Source of the DNA: an uncultured Clostridia bacterium
GTDB taxonomy: Bacteria > Bacillota > Clostridia > Oscillospirales > Oscillospiraceae
Direction of reading: 5' to 3'
DNA: 5,079 bases
Assembly: GCA_945918815.1 (NCBI GenBank)
Contig: CAMEIU010000154.1
Coordinates: 1-5,079 of the forward strand
Below the pieces are notes generated by a model, which was given only the letters and a program-made list of their open reading frames with translations, searched no databases and was not told where the DNA came from. Of the stretch, positions 3,603 to 5,079 are shown one piece after another. Made by a program: the position numbers and the translations under genes. Numbering within the stretch: the stretch's first letter is position 1; each line of letters starts with the position of its first letter.

Positions 3603-5079
3603 GTGAAATCAACCATTGACGGCGCGGCGTACCGGAAGCTGATTCTCTCCGCCGCCGCATCCATTGAAATCCATAAGCAGAAAATCAACGAGCTCAACGT
3701 CTTCCCGGTCCCCGACGGCGACACGGGCACCAATATGAGCATGACCATGGGGGCCGCCGCCGCCGACCTTCGGAGGGCCGCCGACCCGACCCTGACCAAG
3801 GCCGCCGACATCACCGCCTCCGCCATGCTGCGGGGGGCCCGGGGCAACTCCGGCGTCATTCTCTCCCTGCTGTTCCGTGGCTTCTCCAAAGCCCTGAAGG
3901 GCGCGCAGACCGCCGACGGCGCAGCCTTTGCCGACGCTTTGAACACTGGCGTGGAAGCCGCCTATAAGGCCGTTATGAAGCCCGCTGAGGGCACCATTCT
4001 GACGGTCTCCCGGCTGGCCGGCGCCGCCGCGGCGGAGTTTGCCGCCGAGAATCCCAACCTGGAGGCCACCCTGGTCTGCGCCATCGACGCGGCCAAGCTG
4101 GCGTTGGCCGACACCATCAACCAGAATCCCGTCTTGAAAAAGGCCGGGGTGGTGGACGCAGGCGGCATGGGCTTCATCGTCATTCTCGAGGGCATGCTGT
4201 CAAGCCTGCGGGGCCAGGACGTGGAGGCGCCCACTTCCGGCGAAGCCAAGGAGGGCGCGGATTTCGCCGCTCTCAGCGACGAGGACATCACCTTCACCTT
4301 TGACACGGTGTTCATCGTGCGGAAGACCTCCAACCAGTCCATCGAGCCCTTCCGGGCGTACCTGGGCTCCATCGGCGACAGCCTGGTCATTGGCGAGGAC
4401 GATGACGCCTTCAAGGTCCACGTCCACACCGACATTCCCGGCGCGGCGTTGACCGAGGCCCAGAAGTACGGCACCCTGGAGCTGGCGAAGATCGAGAACA
4501 TGCGGACCCAGTATGAGGACATGGCCGCAGGCCGGAAGCCCCAGAGCACCGACGATCTGGATATGGACGAGGCCGCCGAGGCCGCGCCCGCCGTGGCGGC
4601 TCCGGAAAAGAAATACGGCGTGGTTTCCGTCTGTGCCGGTTCCGGCCTGGCCTCCGTGTTCCGGGACCTGGGCGTGGACGGCATCATCGAAGGCGGACAG
4701 ACCATGAATCCCTCCACCGAGGACATTCTCAAGCAGATCAACCGGACCCCGGCGGAGATCGTCTATGTGCTGCCCAACAACAAGAACATCATTATGGCCG
4801 CAGAGCAGACCGTGCCCCTGACGGAGAAGAAGGTCATCGTCATTCCCAGCAAGACCGTGCCCCAGGGCATCACCGCCATGCTGAACTTCGACGCCGAGCA
4901 GGACGAGGACGCCAACACCGAAGCCATGACCGAGGCCCTCTCCGGCGTCACCACCATGCAGGTCACCTACGCCGCCCGGAACTCCGACTTTGACGGCCGG
5001 GACATCCACGAGGGTGACTACTTAGGATTGTGCAACGGCGGCCTTCTGGACGCCACCCCGGACCTGGGCCAGCTTTTGA
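3603..5079 (+). CDS. fakA: Fatty acid kinase catalytic subunit FakA (YloV/DAK2 family), 3' end outside window
   Basis: A GTG start and 492 uninterrupted codons run to the last base, with no stop. Full-length relatives are about 550 aa, so most of the protein is present. FakA uses ATP to phosphorylate fatty acids held by FakB (DegV family) for phospholipid synthesis. The N-terminal DhaL-type kinase domain (about 1-205) shows NVFPVPDGDTGTNM (32-45, with metal ligands D38 and D40), RGARGNSGVI (77-86), KPAEGT (126-131) and VVDAGGMGF (183-191). A middle domain (about 225-310) carries HVHTD (H273, H275). An acidic and Ala-rich linker (about 315-337) leads to the FakA C-terminal domain (338 onward: GGQTMNPSTEDIL, LPNNKNI, IPSKTVPQGI). 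The start is supported by GGAGG (3588-3592) 10 nt upstream and by similarity to the short N-terminus of relatives. At D234 the middle domain seems to lack the usual Cys. No fakB is in the window. Confidence 0.95.
   Translation, partial: MKSTIDGAAYRKLILSAAASIEIHKQKINELNVFPVPDGDTGTNMSMTMGAAAADLRRAADPTLTKAADITASAMLRGARGNSGVILSLLFRGFSKALKGAQTADGAAFADALNTGVEAAYKAVMKPAEGTILTVSRLAGAAAAEFAAENPNLEATLVCAIDAAKLALADTINQNPVLKKAGVVDAGGMGFIVILEGMLSSLRGQDVEAPTSGEAKEGADFAALSDEDITFTFDTVFIVRKTSNQSIEPFRAYLGSIGDSLVIGEDDDAFKVHVHTDIPGAALTEAQKYGTLELAKIENMRTQYEDMAAGRKPQSTDDLDMDEAAEAAPAVAAPEKKYGVVSVCAGSGLASVFRDLGVDGIIEGGQTMNPSTEDILKQINRTPAEIVYVLPNNKNIIMAAEQTVPLTEKKVIVIPSKTVPQGITAMLNFDAEQDEDANTEAMTEALSGVTTMQVTYAARNSDFDGRDIHEGDYLGLCNGGLLDATPDLGQLL

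Noticed and set aside
3962..5009. Minus-strand open frames antisense to fakA (3962-4741 and 4200-5009)
   Set aside because: They are Ser/Ala/Arg-rich or Gly/Val/His-rich shadows of fakA, overlap each other and match no family I recognise.

Overview
The window is G+C-rich DNA that looks like a chromosomal housekeeping segment from a Clostridia-class Firmicute, most likely of the Oscillospiraceae/Ruminococcaceae type. This rests on the gene set (Asp23/YloU plus FakA/YloV, zinc-type bL31, HflX, YigZ, Dgt-like), strong GGAGG-type ribosome binding sites, a mid-to-high G+C coding bias, and a palindrome-rich intergenic repeat of a kind I recall from gut Oscillospiraceae. The assignment is inference; there is no rRNA or tRNA to anchor it.

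Layout. Two divergent transcription units meet in an intergenic region at about 2933-3218. To the left, on the minus strand, the order is rpmE (bL31, 2932-2732), a strong hairpin terminator, hflX (2666-1410), a roughly 183-bp inserted-looking repeat element, yigZ (1200-571), an A+T-rich spacer with a promoter and an inverted repeat, and the 5' part of a dGTPase-like gene (483-1) that leaves the window. To the right, on the plus strand, yloU (3219-3572) is followed 30 nt later by fakA/yloV (GTG start at 3603), which is cut by the window end after 492 codons.

How the genes relate. The plus-strand pair is the common Firmicute yloU-yloV couple; FakA is the ATP-dependent kinase that phosphorylates fatty acids carried by FakB. 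The minus-strand genes share a translation and nucleotide-housekeeping theme: a ribosomal protein, a ribosome-splitting GTPase, a YigZ/IMPACT protein and a dNTP hydrolase. They may be only loosely co-transcribed.

There is no obvious defence system, CRISPR array, prophage or biosynthetic cluster. The most interesting structure is non-coding: the element between hflX and yigZ. It has two inverted arms, each carrying an 8-bp hairpin with compensated differences, and exact 8-bp direct repeats flank it. Removing the element with one repeat copy restores an 18-nt hflX-yigZ spacing. Other points worth a look are a Cys-to-Asp change at a probable metal site in FakA, an unusual I-T pair where the dGTPase family normally has D-G, a terminator between rpmE and hflX that leaves no room for a new promoter, and a shared 10-bp sequence at the -35 of both divergent promoters.
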